Source: Janibacter sp. HTCC2649 (GTDB lineage Bacteria > Actinomycetota > Actinomycetes > Actinomycetales > Dermatophilaceae). From it: a DNA stretch of 37,350 bases. The translations under genes were made by a program, and so were the position numbers. The notes under the pieces are model-generated. The model had not been told where the DNA came from, did no database searches, and saw only the letters and a list, made by a program, of their open reading frames with translations. Each line of letters opens with the position of its first letter. Position 1 is the stretch's first letter. The DNA is taken from NCBI RefSeq assembly GCF_000152705.1, contig NZ_CH672413.1, forward strand, positions 4,091,354 through 4,128,703, written 5' to 3'. This document shows positions 1 to 7,922 of this stretch, one piece after another.

Positions 1-60
1 TTCCGTCGGTACCGACGGAATGCGCAATCAGTGCCACGCCGCGACGGATTGCGCAATAAG
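1..60. promoter_or_regulatory. Palindrome and repeated operator-like motif downstream of the permease gene
   Basis: Positions 1-20 are a perfect 20-bp palindrome (TTCCGTCGGTACCGACGGAA). The 16-mer at 13-28 recurs with one mismatch at 42-57. TGCGCAATC (21-29) and GATTGCGCA (47-55) form a 9-bp inverted repeat. The block lies just past the 3' end of the minus-strand permease gene, so it may be a terminator for it, or a dimeric-regulator operator for a gene left of the window. There is no U-tract. The sequence symmetry is directly visible; the function is inferred. Confidence 0.5.
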
Positions 61-73
61 TCGGGGTGGGGGG

Positions 74-1465
74 TCAGGTGTCGATGCGGAGGGCTTCGAC
101 GGGGGCGACGGCGATCGCGCGCCGCGCCGGGCCCTGTGACGCCACGAGCACGAGGACCACGCCGGCGACGGCGATCCCTGCGAGGGCGCCGATCGGCAGC
201 CCCCAGACGATCCCGGGCGTGGGAGCGCCGACGAGCGACTGCGCGCCGAGCGTGCCGTAGACCAGGCCGAGGACGATCCCGAAGATCACCGCCGAGGCGG
301 ACAGCGCGACGGACTCCTTCGTGATCATCGTGCGCACCTGACGTCGGGTGAAGCCGAGCGAACGCAGCAGCCCGATCTCGCGGTGACGCTGGATGACCGT
401 GAGCGACATGGTGCTGACGAACCCGACGGCCGCGATGACCGCCGAGATCACGATGATGCAGATGAGGATCACCGACGTGACGGCGAGGGCCTGGTCGGCC
501 TGGGCCGCCTGCGACGGGTCCATCTCCCAGGAGTGCACCGACGCTCGCAGCGCCGACATGCCCGAGGCAAACGTCGTGACGAGCGTGACGCCGATGACGA
601 GCCCCATGGTGGACCGCGTCGTGCGCAGCGGGTCGAGCAGGGCGTTGCGCCGCGCGACCACGCTCGCGGGGTCCCGACCCAGCAGTCGGCTGAAGGCCGC
701 CACCACACCGGGGATGACGAACCGTGCTCCGATGAGGAAGCCCGTGCCTGATGCCGCCGCACCGAGGAAGGCCAGGACGAATCCGACCCCGGGGTTCGAC
801 TCACCGAGCACTGCTCCGAGGGCGAGCGCGAGGAGTCCGCCGATGATGCCGAGCCCGGCGAGGATGCTCCGGATGACGGAGGACCGGCGGGGCGTGGGGA
901 TGGGAGCCGATGAACCGGCCATGGCGCTCGCGGGGGAGACGCGCAGGACCACCCGGGAACCGAACCACCCGGCAATGGTCGCCGACGCCGTGATCGCCCC
1001 GAACGCTGTGAGCAGCTGCGGTTCGAACCAGGCGTATGCCGCGTCGGGCAGGGTCTCGCGTGCCACCAGGACCGCTCGGGTGAGGTGGGTGAGCGCCGTG
1101 CCGACGAGGATCCCGGTGAGTGCACCGAGCGCGCCGACCGTGGCGGTGCCCCTCATGACCGAGCTGCGGAGTTCGCGCCCGCGGGAGCCGAGGAGGCGGA
1201 GCAGGGCGATGTGGCGGAGCCGACCCGAGATGACGGTGTCGACGGCGCCGACGATGACGACGGCTCCGACGTAGAGCGCGATGAGGATGAACACGCCGGC
1301 GACGATGCCGAGGAAGAGGGCCTGAGCGCCGCCCGACTGCGTGCTCAAGGTCGACAGCAGCGACGACGTCATGATGAGCACGGCGGCATACGCTCCGCAC
1401 AACCCGGCCACGAGACCCACGGTGCCGAGCTCGCGCAGGCTGCCAAGGGTGAGGTTGCGTCTCAT
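74..1465 (-). CDS. FtsX-family ABC transporter permease
   Basis: Membrane subunit of an ABC exporter, 463 aa, working with the ATPase encoded immediately upstream. Two FtsX-type halves are visible. Each has several hydrophobic helices and the family's cytoplasmic coupling segment: RLRHIALLRLLGSRGREL near residue 82 and RHREIGLLRSLGFTRRQ near residue 355. The extracellular domain between helices is very short, unlike MacB-type permeases with a large periplasmic domain and unlike the ~800-aa versions common in actinobacteria. The start codon overlaps the ATPase stop (TCAT at 1462-1465 on the plus strand, i.e. ATGA), which implies translational coupling. A two-component system lies 1.3 kb away, so export of or resistance to an envelope-active compound is plausible. 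The substrate cannot be read from the sequence. Confidence 0.9.
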   Translation of the reverse strand: MRRNLTLGSLRELGTVGLVAGLCGAYAAVLIMTSSLLSTLSTQSGGAQALFLGIVAGVFILIALYVGAVVIVGAVDTVISGRLRHIALLRLLGSRGRELRSSVMRGTATVGALGALTGILVGTALTHLTRAVLVARETLPDAAYAWFEPQLLTAFGAITASATIAGWFGSRVVLRVSPASAMAGSSAPIPTPRRSSVIRSILAGLGIIGGLLALALGAVLGESNPGVGFVLAFLGAAASGTGFLIGARFVIPGVVAAFSRLLGRDPASVVARRNALLDPLRTTRSTMGLVIGVTLVTTFASGMSALRASVHSWEMDPSQAAQADQALAVTSVILICIIVISAVIAAVGFVSTMSLTVIQRHREIGLLRSLGFTRRQVRTMITKESVALSASAVIFGIVLGLVYGTLGAQSLVGAPTPGIVWGLPIGALAGIAVAGVVLVLVASQGPARRAIAVAPVEALRIDT

Positions 1466-2235
1466 GCGGCACCGACCTCGAAGCCGATGAGCAGGTCCGA
1501 GATCTGCTGTGGGGTGAGCGCGTCGTGGTCGCCCACGAGACGGCCGTCGGCGATGACGAGGATCCGGTCGGCGTAGGACGCGGCCACCGGGTCGTGGCTC
1601 ACCATGGCGATGGTCTGGCCGTACTCACGGGCGGCCGTCCGCAGCAAGGTGAGGACCTCGCGTGAGCTGCGCGAGTCGAGGTTGCCGGTCGGCTCGTCGG
1701 CGAAGATCACGGCCGGGCGGGAGGCGAGGGCGCGGGCAATGGCCACACGTTGCTGCTGCCCGCCGGAGAGCTCGCTCGGCCGGTGGGTGATGCGGTCGGC
1801 GAGGCCGAGCGTGCCGACGAGGTGGTCGATCCAGGCCCGCTGTTCGTCATCGATGCGCCGCCCCGCGAGCTCGAAGGGCAGGAGGATGTTCTCGTGCGCC
1901 GAGAGGGTCGGCACGAGGTTGAAGGCCTGGAAGATGAAGCCGACCTCGCTGCGGCGCAGGGTGGTGCGGGCGTCGTCCCCCAGGTGGGTCAGTGCGGAGC
2001 CGGCGAGCATGACCTCTCCGCTCGTCGCGTCGTCGAGTCCGGCCGCGACGTTCATGAAGGTCGACTTCCCCGAACCCGACGGACCCATGATCGCCGTGAA
2101 GCCCCCCCGGTGGATGTCGACGGTGACCTCGTCGAGGGCGGCCACCCTGCCGGTGCCCTCGCCATAGATCTTGGAGACCCGACGGAGTGAGACGACGGGC
2201 TGAGCTGCGCTGTGCTGCAACGTTTCTGAGTTCAT
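1462..2235 (-). CDS. ABC transporter ATP-binding protein (MacB/LolD-like)
   Basis: ATPase subunit of 257 aa that pairs with the FtsX-type permease. It shows Walker A GPSGSGKST, Q-loop region VGFIFQAFNLVPTLSA, signature LSGGQQQR, Walker B VIFADEPTGNLD and the H-switch in MVSHD. This set is typical of the lipoprotein-release / macrolide / peptide-export ATPases. I place the start at the ATG (MNSETLQHS) ending at 2235, although the frame stays open further upstream. A TAGCGT box ends 7 nt before this ATG, as in leaderless transcripts. The ATPase and permease form a two-gene operon with a 4-nt overlap. A CATAC-N10-GTATG inverted repeat is centred about 66 bp upstream of the start. Confidence 0.92.
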   Translation of the reverse strand: MNSETLQHSAAQPVVSLRRVSKIYGEGTGRVAALDEVTVDIHRGGFTAIMGPSGSGKSTFMNVAAGLDDATSGEVMLAGSALTHLGDDARTTLRRSEVGFIFQAFNLVPTLSAHENILLPFELAGRRIDDEQRAWIDHLVGTLGLADRITHRPSELSGGQQQRVAIARALASRPAVIFADEPTGNLDSRSSREVLTLLRTAAREYGQTIAMVSHDPVAASYADRILVIADGRLVGDHDALTPQQISDLLIGFEVGAA

Positions 2236-2242
2236 GGCTACG

Positions 2243-2248
2243 ACGCTA
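2243..2248 (-). promoter_or_regulatory. Putative -10 box of the ABC operon (leaderless)
   Basis: TAGCGT on the minus strand matches TAnnnT and lies 7 nt before the ATG ending at 2235, placing transcription start at or next to the start codon. No clear -35 is seen, which would suit an activator-dependent promoter. Confidence 0.5.
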
Positions 2249-2291
2249 GGGATGCGCGGACCGCAGCACATCCGGCGCCGGGACCAACCGG

Positions 2292-2311
2292 CATACATCG
2301 TGGGGTGTATG
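2292..2311. promoter_or_regulatory. Candidate response-regulator site CATAC-N10-GTATG (site 1)
   Basis: GCATACA (2291-2297) and TGTATGC (2306-2312) form a 7-bp inverted repeat whose core is CATAC-N10-GTATG. It is centred about 66 bp upstream of the ATPase start on one side and about 37 bp upstream of the start at 2339 on the other. The same spaced motif occurs at 4633-4652 at an equivalent distance before the sensor kinase gene. Binding by the local NarL-type regulator is inferred. Each arm also belongs to the genome-frequent CGGCATAC word. Confidence 0.45.
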
Positions 2312-2326
2312 CCGCGCAGCGGAACG

Positions 2327-2332
2327 TAGGCT
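2327..2332 (+). promoter_or_regulatory. Putative -10 box TAGGCT (leaderless)
   Basis: TAGGCT lies 6 nt before the ATG at 2339. The same hexamer at the same spacing precedes the kinase gene, the GNAT gene and the 18.9-kb divergent pair. Confidence 0.55.
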
Positions 2333-2338
2333 CGACGC

Positions 2339-2776
2339 ATGAGCCAGACACCGGACACCAACCCGATCGATGCCCTCTCCGACGCCGCGCGAACAGCGGG
2401 GAGCGATGTCGATGCCCAGACGACCCTGTGGCAGGCGATGTTCGAGCTGGAGCGCTGGTACTTCGTGGCCCGAGGCACGATGCCGGACGTTTCGCCTCTC
2501 GTCGGGGTGGTCGACGGTGTGCCGTCACTCCTGGCGTTCACGACTGGTGCTCGGGCACGGGAGTTCGCCCTCAAGAGCGGGTTCAGCGAGGAGGAGGCGA
2601 GTCAGGTTCTCGGCGTGCCGACCACGGGGGTGCTCGACCTGTGCGACCAGTTCACCACGCAGGGTGTGGAACGCCTCGTCATCGACCAGGGGGTGCTCGG
2701 GTTCTTCGCGCCGCTGGCGCAGCTGCGCCCGATCCACGGCTTCATCAACCGCCCACGCAGGGCGCCTCGCAGCTAG
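2339..2776 (+). CDS. SseB-like N-terminal domain protein
   Basis: A 145-aa soluble protein with no signal peptide or membrane segment. Its layout, an N-terminal LWQAMFELERWYFVARG segment, a short region on use of displayed data (VVDGVPSLLAFTT), and a C-terminal VERLVIDQGVLGFFAP strand-loop, resembles the SseB N-terminal-like domain that is common in actinobacteria and has no established general function. The assignment is by pattern only. It has its own leaderless promoter. Its stop codon shares CTAG (2773-2776) with the stop of the convergent response-regulator gene, so the two transcripts overlap at their 3' ends. Candidate site 1 overlaps the -35 region of this gene. Confidence 0.75.
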   Translation: MSQTPDTNPIDALSDAARTAGSDVDAQTTLWQAMFELERWYFVARGTMPDVSPLVGVVDGVPSLLAFTTGARAREFALKSGFSEEEASQVLGVPTTGVLDLCDQFTTQGVERLVIDQGVLGFFAPLAQLRPIHGFINRPRRAPRS

Positions 2777-3420
2777 AGCAGGCCGTGCTCGTAGGCGTAG
2801 ACCACGAGCTGGACCCGGTCGCGCAGGGCGAGCTTGCCGAGGATGCGTGACACGTGGGTCTTGACGGTCGCCTCGGAGAGGAACTCGGCGGCCGCGATCT
2901 CGGCGTTGGACAGGCCCTGAGCGGCCCGCAGCAGGATCTCGCGTTCGCGTGGGGTGAGGCGCTCGTAGTCGGCACCCGGCGTCGCAGTGGCCCGCTCGCG
3001 GAAGCGTTCGAAGACAGCGCGAGTCGCCCCGGCGGCCACCACCTGCGTCCCGTCGGCGACGGCTCGGATGGCCGCGAGCAGGAACTCGGGGCGCGTCTCC
3101 TTGAGGACGAACCCGGACGCACCCGCCTCGATGGCGTCGGCGGCGAGCTCGTCGAGGTCAAAGGTCGTGAGGACGAGGACGCGCGGGGCGTCCTCGCCGA
3201 ACCGCGCGACGATCAGGCGGGTCGCCTCGACCCCGTCGACACGTGGCATGCGCACGTCCATGAGGACCACGTCGGGACGGGAGGTCTCGACGAGCGCCAC
3301 GGCCTCGCCCCCGTCACCCGCCTCACCGACGACGGTGAGGTCGTCCTGGCTGCCGACGACCATGGCGATGCCGGCGCGGAAGAGCGCCTGGTCGTCAATG
3401 AGGGCAACACGGATCGTCAT
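2773..3420 (-). CDS. NarL/LuxR-family response regulator
   Basis: Transcription factor of 215 aa, the output partner of the sensor kinase encoded just upstream. The receiver domain (about 1-120) has acidic residues DD at 9-10, phospho-acceptor D55 in VVLMDVRMP, T85/T86 and K107. The C-terminal LuxR-type helix-turn-helix (about 154-205) reads LTPREREILLRAAQGLSNAEI then SEATVKTHVSRIL. I chose the ATG ending at 3420 because translation from there gives the standard receiver N-terminus (MTIRVALIDDQ) and the codon overlaps the kinase stop (ATGA). A longer open frame exists but would add non-conserved residues. Likely targets are the two CATAC-N10-GTATG sites nearby. Confidence 0.95.
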   Translation of the reverse strand: MTIRVALIDDQALFRAGIAMVVGSQDDLTVVGEAGDGGEAVALVETSRPDVVLMDVRMPRVDGVEATRLIVARFGEDAPRVLVLTTFDLDELAADAIEAGASGFVLKETRPEFLLAAIRAVADGTQVVAAGATRAVFERFRERATATPGADYERLTPREREILLRAAQGLSNAEIAAAEFLSEATVKTHVSRILGKLALRDRVQLVVYAYEHGLL

Positions 3421-4577
3421 GCGGGACTGCCCGGGATGTGCGCGTCGACGATCCACCGGTCGCCCTCTCGTCCGGCCGCGAACGTGCCGCCAGCAACCGT
3501 GGTCCGCTCTGCCATGCCGACGAGCCCGTGCCCGCCCGAGGGTGGGTCGACCGCCGATCCGTTCACGTGGTTGGTCACGTGCAGACGGTAGCCGTCGGTC
3601 CAGTCGACGGCGACGTGGACGGGTGCCGAGAGGTCGCCATGCTTGAGCGCGTTGGTGAGGGACTCGCCGAGGAGCCGGTGGGCCGTGAGCGCGATGAGCG
3701 GGGACTCGTTGCGGGTGCCGGTCTCGGTGAGGTCGAGGGCCATCCCGGACGCACGCATCCGATCGACCAGCTCGGCCTGCTGCGCATAGCCGGGGGTGCT
3801 GGGCTGCAGCGCCGGGTCGCGGAGCTGCGCAACGATGGTGCGGAGGTCGGTGATTGCTGTGCGAGCCGTCTCGCCGATGACCTCGAGAGCACGTTCGGCG
3901 CCAGCAGGATTGTCCTGCAGCGCATATCGCGCACCATCACTCTGCGCCGCGACAACCGCCCAGGAGTGGGCGACGACATCGTGCATGTCGGCGGCGATGC
4001 GTCGGCGCTCCTGCTCGATGTCATAGAGTTCGGTGACTCGGCGTCGTTCGACGGCTTCGAGCTGGGCGTCGACCCGTGCCTGGATCGTTTGTCGGCTCTG
4101 CCACCGCAGGTAGCCCGCGACCCATCCACCGAAGACGAACAGCGCGGCGGTGGAGCCCAGCCCGATGGCCGTTGCCCAGCCGGCGAAACTGGCGATGTCG
4201 CCCGCGCCACGTAGCAACCCGTAGGTGGCCGCGCCAGCCACGGCGACGCCCGCCCCGACCAGCCCGAACTTGCGAACGCGAGCGTCCCGGTGAGATCCGA
4301 GCGTGAAGAAGCACACGGCATACGCCGCGTTGGCGAGGTAGGCGATGTCGGACCCGACCACCTGCGAGACGGCGCCGGCGAAAGCAAAGACCGACATGAC
4401 CTGCCACGACACGCGTCGGAACGCCAGGGCCACCGCAAGGAGCACGGTGGCGATGGCCGCACCCATGCCGAGGCTGACGTGGATGGCCAGCATGACGAGC
4501 CCGAAGAGGACGGCGCCGACGATGTCGAGGACCAGCTGCCGACGCGTCGCGCGCTGGTCACCCCACACATCGGTCAT
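3417..4577 (-). CDS. Sensor histidine kinase (HisKA_3 type)
   Basis: Membrane sensor kinase of 386 aa. The N-terminal 160 residues hold about five to six hydrophobic helices with very short loops, an intramembrane-sensing layout without a large extracytoplasmic domain. A coiled stretch leads to the HisKA_3 dimerisation region with H199 in RRRIAADMHDVVAHS. The ATPase domain has the N-box around E305/N309 (GESLTNALKHG) and the G-box GGHGLVGM (348-355). Together with the response regulator and the nearby FtsX-type exporter this resembles envelope-stress or antimicrobial-peptide sensing modules; that role is inferred. The start is supported by a TAGGCT box 6 nt upstream. Confidence 0.95.
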   Translation of the reverse strand: MTDVWGDQRATRRQLVLDIVGAVLFGLVMLAIHVSLGMGAAIATVLLAVALAFRRVSWQVMSVFAFAGAVSQVVGSDIAYLANAAYAVCFFTLGSHRDARVRKFGLVGAGVAVAGAATYGLLRGAGDIASFAGWATAIGLGSTAALFVFGGWVAGYLRWQSRQTIQARVDAQLEAVERRRVTELYDIEQERRRIAADMHDVVAHSWAVVAAQSDGARYALQDNPAGAERALEVIGETARTAITDLRTIVAQLRDPALQPSTPGYAQQAELVDRMRASGMALDLTETGTRNESPLIALTAHRLLGESLTNALKHGDLSAPVHVAVDWTDGYRLHVTNHVNGSAVDPPSGGHGLVGMAERTTVAGGTFAAGREGDRWIVDAHIPGSPA

Positions 4578-4583
4578 GCCGCC

Positions 4584-4589
4584 AGCCTA
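4584..4589 (-). promoter_or_regulatory. Putative -10 box TAGGCT of the two-component operon (leaderless)
   Basis: On the minus strand TAGGCT is separated by 6 nt from the kinase ATG ending at 4577. Candidate regulator site 2 is centred about 65 bp upstream of this ATG, a typical activator position. Confidence 0.55.
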
Positions 4590-4632
4590 GGCAGACGGGG
4601 GAGGCTCCGTCGTCCCTCGCGCGACGGACCGG

Positions 4633-4652
4633 CATACCTCTGTAGAGGTATG
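4633..4652. promoter_or_regulatory. Candidate response-regulator site CATAC-N10-GTATG (site 2)
   Basis: CATACCTCT (4633-4641) and AGAGGTATG (4644-4652) form a perfect 9-bp inverted repeat with a 2-nt spacer. Outer arms and spacing match site 1 (2292-2311). The position relative to the kinase start suggests positive autoregulation of the two-component operon. Confidence 0.5.
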
Positions 4653-4664
4653 GGCGGCAGACGA

Positions 4665-4701
4665 CGAGGAGGGCGACACCGTCGCGGTGCCGCCCTCCTC
4701 G
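4665..4701. terminator. Hairpin terminator downstream of the lysozyme-like gene
   Basis: CGAGGAGGGCGACACC (4665-4680) pairs with GGTGCCGCCCTCCTCG (4686-4701) with one mismatch around a 5-nt loop. There is no U-tract, which is common in high-GC actinobacteria. It lies 30 nt past the stop of the minus-strand gene ending at 4731 and insulates the kinase promoter. Confidence 0.7.
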
Positions 4702-4730
4702 CAAACTTCAGGCCGTGTGCCGGCGCGGGT

Positions 4731-5588
4731 TCACGCGTAGGCGTTGTAGACCTGCTGGGCGTAGCGCACTCGGGTGGAGTGGTAGCAGGTGCCGCACCGC
4801 TCGTACTTCGACTCGAACGCGGTGACCGCGGCGTCGATCGTGGTGGCCGCCTTGAGTGACGCCTTGCCGAAGCCGGAGAAGGTGTTCAGCTCGTAGGTGA
4901 TGAACTTCAGCTGGAGGTTCAGGGCCCACACCGACTGTCCCTGCTGGTTGGAGTACCAGACGGTGTTGTCGTTGGTGTCGTGGTCCCAGCGACCGCCGAC
5001 ACTCCACTGGGCGATGCCGCGACCGGCGCCGCCCGGCTGGGAGGCCCGCGGGTCGATGCTGCTGCCGGACTCCTGCATCAGGTTGCCGACGATGCCGGCG
5101 GACTGCACCTTGGTGTAGCCCGCGCTGACGAAGTAGTTGAACGCCGCCTGCTGGTTGTTGAGCGAGAAGCTGTGCGAGGCGTTGTTGTTCTTGAGGGCGG
5201 TGATCAGGTTGGCCTTGGCCCCTGCGGCGATGGTCTGCGAGGTGCCCTGGTAGTCGCTGTTGTAGTAGACGGTGACGGGCTTGGTGCTGCGGTTCCAGAC
5301 GGACGCGGCGTTGTTCTTGACGCAGATGCCCTTGCCCGTGCCGGTGCCGCGGAACTCGTAACAGGTCGGCTGGGTTGCGCCGTAGTCGCCGATCGATCCG
5401 GTGAAGTCGGAGATGGAGCCGGCCTCATTACTGTTGTAGTAGTAGCAGAACTCGCCGGAGTCGCAGATGCCGTCGCGGCTGGCGGCTTGTGCGGTCGACG
5501 GGAGGGCGATCCCAGCCAGGATCATGACGAACGTAGCAAGGGGTGCGAGTAGGAACGCGGTACGTCGCGCGGAACTGCGGGTGCTCAT
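4731..5588 (-). CDS. Secreted protein: peptidase-inhibitor I36-like plus phage-tail-lysozyme domain
   Basis: Exported 285-aa protein. A Sec signal peptide (basic MSTRSSARR, hydrophobic core, cleavage likely after AQA at residue 35) is followed by a Cys- and Tyr-rich module (about 36-140, CDSGEFCYYYNS... SDF) resembling the peptidase inhibitor I36 / gamma-crystallin-like fold. The C-terminal module (about 145-285) resembles the phage-tail lysozyme domain: GYTKVQSAGIVGNLMQESG with a candidate catalytic Glu in QESG, then GRGIAQWS and RWDHD. It probably cleaves peptidoglycan outside the cell, either in remodelling or against competitors. GGGAGAG 5 nt before the ATG is a good ribosome-binding site. 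No prophage genes surround it. Confidence 0.85.
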   Translation of the reverse strand: MSTRSSARRTAFLLAPLATFVMILAGIALPSTAQAASRDGICDSGEFCYYYNSNEAGSISDFTGSIGDYGATQPTCYEFRGTGTGKGICVKNNAASVWNRSTKPVTVYYNSDYQGTSQTIAAGAKANLITALKNNNASHSFSLNNQQAAFNYFVSAGYTKVQSAGIVGNLMQESGSSIDPRASQPGGAGRGIAQWSVGGRWDHDTNDNTVWYSNQQGQSVWALNLQLKFITYELNTFSGFGKASLKAATTIDAAVTAFESKYERCGTCYHSTRVRYAQQVYNAYA

Positions 5589-5638
5589 CGATTCTCTCCC
5601 TGGTACTGATGACGGACGGGGCCTGGTCCCGGGCGGGG

Positions 5639-6502
5639 CTAGGCCTGATTGCGGAGGTACTGCTCCCAGGTGACCTTGGTGACCTGTGGTCCGTCGTCGG
5701 GGGCGTTGCCCGACAGGCCGTTGCGGCCTTCGTAGTACGCGCCGATCTGCTTCTGCGCGGACAGCGAGAGATCGGTGTCGTTGGTGGCGACGGCGTGGAT
5801 GTGCCAGGGCCAGTCGTCCTGGCTCGGGTTGCGCAGCCAGGCTGCGAAGCCGACGCGACGCAGTGCCGTGACGGCCGCGGTGCGCTGGGTGGTGGACAGC
5901 GCCTCGGCATCAAGGTCGGCGGTTCCACCACCGTCGTGGGTTCCGGCGGAGGTCGGGTCGACGTCGGGCGAGTAGGAGCCCTGCTCGACGACGAACGCCT
6001 TGCCGGCCAGCAGCCGCGCCTCGGCGAGCATCGCGACCGTGCGGGTGTTGAAGGGGAAGCCCTGAAACGTCGTCCGCGCACCTGGCGTGACCGGCCGAGT
6101 GACCGAGAACCGCTGTGCGCCAAGGGAAGTCAGTGATGCCTTGCCGGGCAGGCCGGTGGCACCCAGTCCGGTGTAGCCCAACGAACGCTGCCACGCGGCA
6201 TACGCCGTGCGGGTCACGCTGCCGAAGTGACCGTCGACGTACTGACTGTCCAGGAAGCCGCGCGCGACGAGCGCCTGCTCGACCAGGGTCACGCTCGGTC
6301 CGGCGCCCGAGGTGATGCCCGTGCCGGTCTTGACCGGGTCCCACTGAGCAGCCAGCAGCACCTTCTCCATGTCGATCGAGGGGAGCGCGGCGCTCGCGGG
6401 CCCGGCGCCGATGGTGGCCAACGCCGCGGCTCCCGAGCCGGCGAGGAACACCCTCCGGCCAAGTGCCAGTCGTGCGTTGTCAGCCCTCTTCATGTCCCCC
6501 AT
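5639..6502 (-). CDS. Tat-exported D-Ala-D-Ala carboxypeptidase-like protein (M15)
   Basis: Secreted 287-aa cell-wall protein. The N-terminus carries a twin-arginine signal (RRVFLAG, R16-R17) and a likely ASA cleavage site near residue 38. A peptidoglycan-binding-like helical segment (about 65-125; VEQALVARGFLDSQYVDGHFG then TRTAYAAWQ) precedes an M15-type metallopeptidase region. H189 and D196 keep the H-x6-D spacing of the SxHxxGxAxD motif, and WHIH (H234/H236) offers the last zinc ligand. Start: ATG ending at 6502, with AGGA 7 nt upstream; an in-frame ATG ending at 6493 is the alternative. It lies 50 nt upstream of the lysozyme-like gene on the same strand, so the two may be co-transcribed. 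Confidence 0.85.
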   Translation of the reverse strand: MGDMKRADNARLALGRRVFLAGSGAAALATIGAGPASAALPSIDMEKVLLAAQWDPVKTGTGITSGAGPSVTLVEQALVARGFLDSQYVDGHFGSVTRTAYAAWQRSLGYTGLGATGLPGKASLTSLGAQRFSVTRPVTPGARTTFQGFPFNTRTVAMLAEARLLAGKAFVVEQGSYSPDVDPTSAGTHDGGGTADLDAEALSTTQRTAAVTALRRVGFAAWLRNPSQDDWPWHIHAVATNDTDLSLSAQKQIGAYYEGRNGLSGNAPDDGPQVTKVTWEQYLRNQA

Positions 6503-6592
6503 GTGGACATCCTGCCGCGCGGACTGCGATACCGCCTGCTGAAGAATCCGGGAGGGGTGCAACCTGCCGGAATCGTGTGGTCCACTGCTGTC

Positions 6593-7900
6593 GTGGATCG
6601 TGTGAGGTGGGGGACCGGACCTGTTGTGCTTCTCGCTGTCCTGGCGCTGAGCGGCTGCTCCGAGGTCAACAAGGGGTCGGCCAAGGGTGCAGACTTCGAA
6701 CGCGCACTCAAGGCGCGCCATGGCGCGCTGGTCGAGGACATCCATGTCGGTGCCCAGAATTCGCTGCCCTGGATGGGGACGTTCGACGCGACGGTGACGC
6801 TGCTGCCCACAGCGTCGATGGCCGATCTCGCCGCGGTCGAGAGCACCATCGCTGAGATCATCAAGGATCCCTCCGACTCAGCAGTGGTGTGGGCCAACGG
6901 AATTGAGATCTGTGCCGAGGGCGCCGGTCCTCGTGCGCAGCACCTCGCGTTGCGTGGTCAGTTGCTTGCGTCCTCGGCTTCCCTGGCGGGGCGTCTCGAG
7001 TGCGAGGACGGGTATGCCGGTGAGCTGGCAGACCTGTCCGCGGACATTCCTGTGGTCCAGTCCGCCGTCGCTGCGGACGCCTCCATCACGGACCTGCGGA
7101 TCGACGGTCGCATCAGGAAGCCCTCCGGCGAGGTCGACGGGCTGTGGCGCGAGCTGACTCCCCACGTCGCCGAAGCGCTGGGCGCAGTGACGCAGGAGGA
7201 CCTCAACTCGTTCGAGCTCCATGGCACTGACCTCAGCGTGAAGGTTCAGCCGGGCGTCGACGTGACGAAGCTGGGTGCCGACGTGAAGGACGTCGCACCG
7301 GACGTCGTCCTGACCGTGCTCCAGGGCGACGACGGTGCGTCGGGTGCCCCCGAAGCGGCCGCACTCCGCGCCGAACTGGGCCGACTGCCGGGTGTGCAGT
7401 CGGTGCGTTTCACGTCGGCCAAGCGGATTGTCGTCAGGGTGGCGACGCCAGCCGATGTCGCGCCGATGGTCGGTCGGGCTCGTGAACTGTCGTCGGCGGT
7501 GGGCTCGTTCCATCTCCACGTCACGACCCAGGCGAGCGACAACCCGCTGTGGACGGTTGACGCCGGTGCGGACTTCGAGGTCGCGGCGGATGCTGATCTG
7601 GCCCACGTCAAGGACTTCGCCGCCCTGGTGGGTTCGGACAAGATCTCGGCAGTGGGATGGCGCGAGGACCGGGGTCGTGCGGCGGGTGCCCCCATGGTGA
7701 CCATCACGGCGCCGGGGGGCGGGGACCTGAGGGACGTCCTGCCGATCGTCAAGGCCCACGTCCCCGACGGAGCGGTTCTCAACCTCCACCTCGGGGACAA
7801 GGACTACTACTTCGATGTGGCCTCGAAGCTCGACTCCACGGACGGGCAGGTGCGCGAGCTCCCGCGCACGTTCGTCGAGACGTGGAACTCCATCCTCTGA
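6593..7900 (+). CDS. Putative lipoprotein, function unknown
   Basis: A 435-aa protein I do not recognise. A short basic N-terminus and hydrophobic stretch end in the lipobox LSGC near residue 22, so it is likely lipid-anchored on the outer face of the membrane. The rest is soluble, acidic and rich in Val/Asp/Ala, with recurring alpha/beta-like segments of about 70-80 residues (around 30-100, 180-260, 260-340, 350-435) that may be degenerate repeats of one fold. The open frame extends upstream, but the lipobox fixes the start at GTG 6593 or GTG 6602. It diverges from the Tat-exported M15-like gene and lies 22 nt upstream of the secreted RNase gene. Confidence 0.8.
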   Translation: MDRVRWGTGPVVLLAVLALSGCSEVNKGSAKGADFERALKARHGALVEDIHVGAQNSLPWMGTFDATVTLLPTASMADLAAVESTIAEIIKDPSDSAVVWANGIEICAEGAGPRAQHLALRGQLLASSASLAGRLECEDGYAGELADLSADIPVVQSAVAADASITDLRIDGRIRKPSGEVDGLWRELTPHVAEALGAVTQEDLNSFELHGTDLSVKVQPGVDVTKLGADVKDVAPDVVLTVLQGDDGASGAPEAAALRAELGRLPGVQSVRFTSAKRIVVRVATPADVAPMVGRARELSSAVGSFHLHVTTQASDNPLWTVDAGADFEVAADADLAHVKDFAALVGSDKISAVGWREDRGRAAGAPMVTITAPGGGDLRDVLPIVKAHVPDGAVLNLHLGDKDYYFDVASKLDSTDGQVRELPRTFVETWNSIL

Positions 7901-7922
7901 TCACCCGCCCGCACCGGGCACA

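Noticed and set aside
4731-6502. Prophage lysis cassette
   Set aside because: No holin, capsid, tail, integrase or terminase genes. Both proteins have their own Sec or Tat signals, as chromosomal cell-wall enzymes do.
6227-6592. N-terminal extension of the lipoprotein frame
   Set aside because: The extension overlaps the divergent Tat-exported gene on the other strand and would bury the lipobox signal in the middle of the protein.
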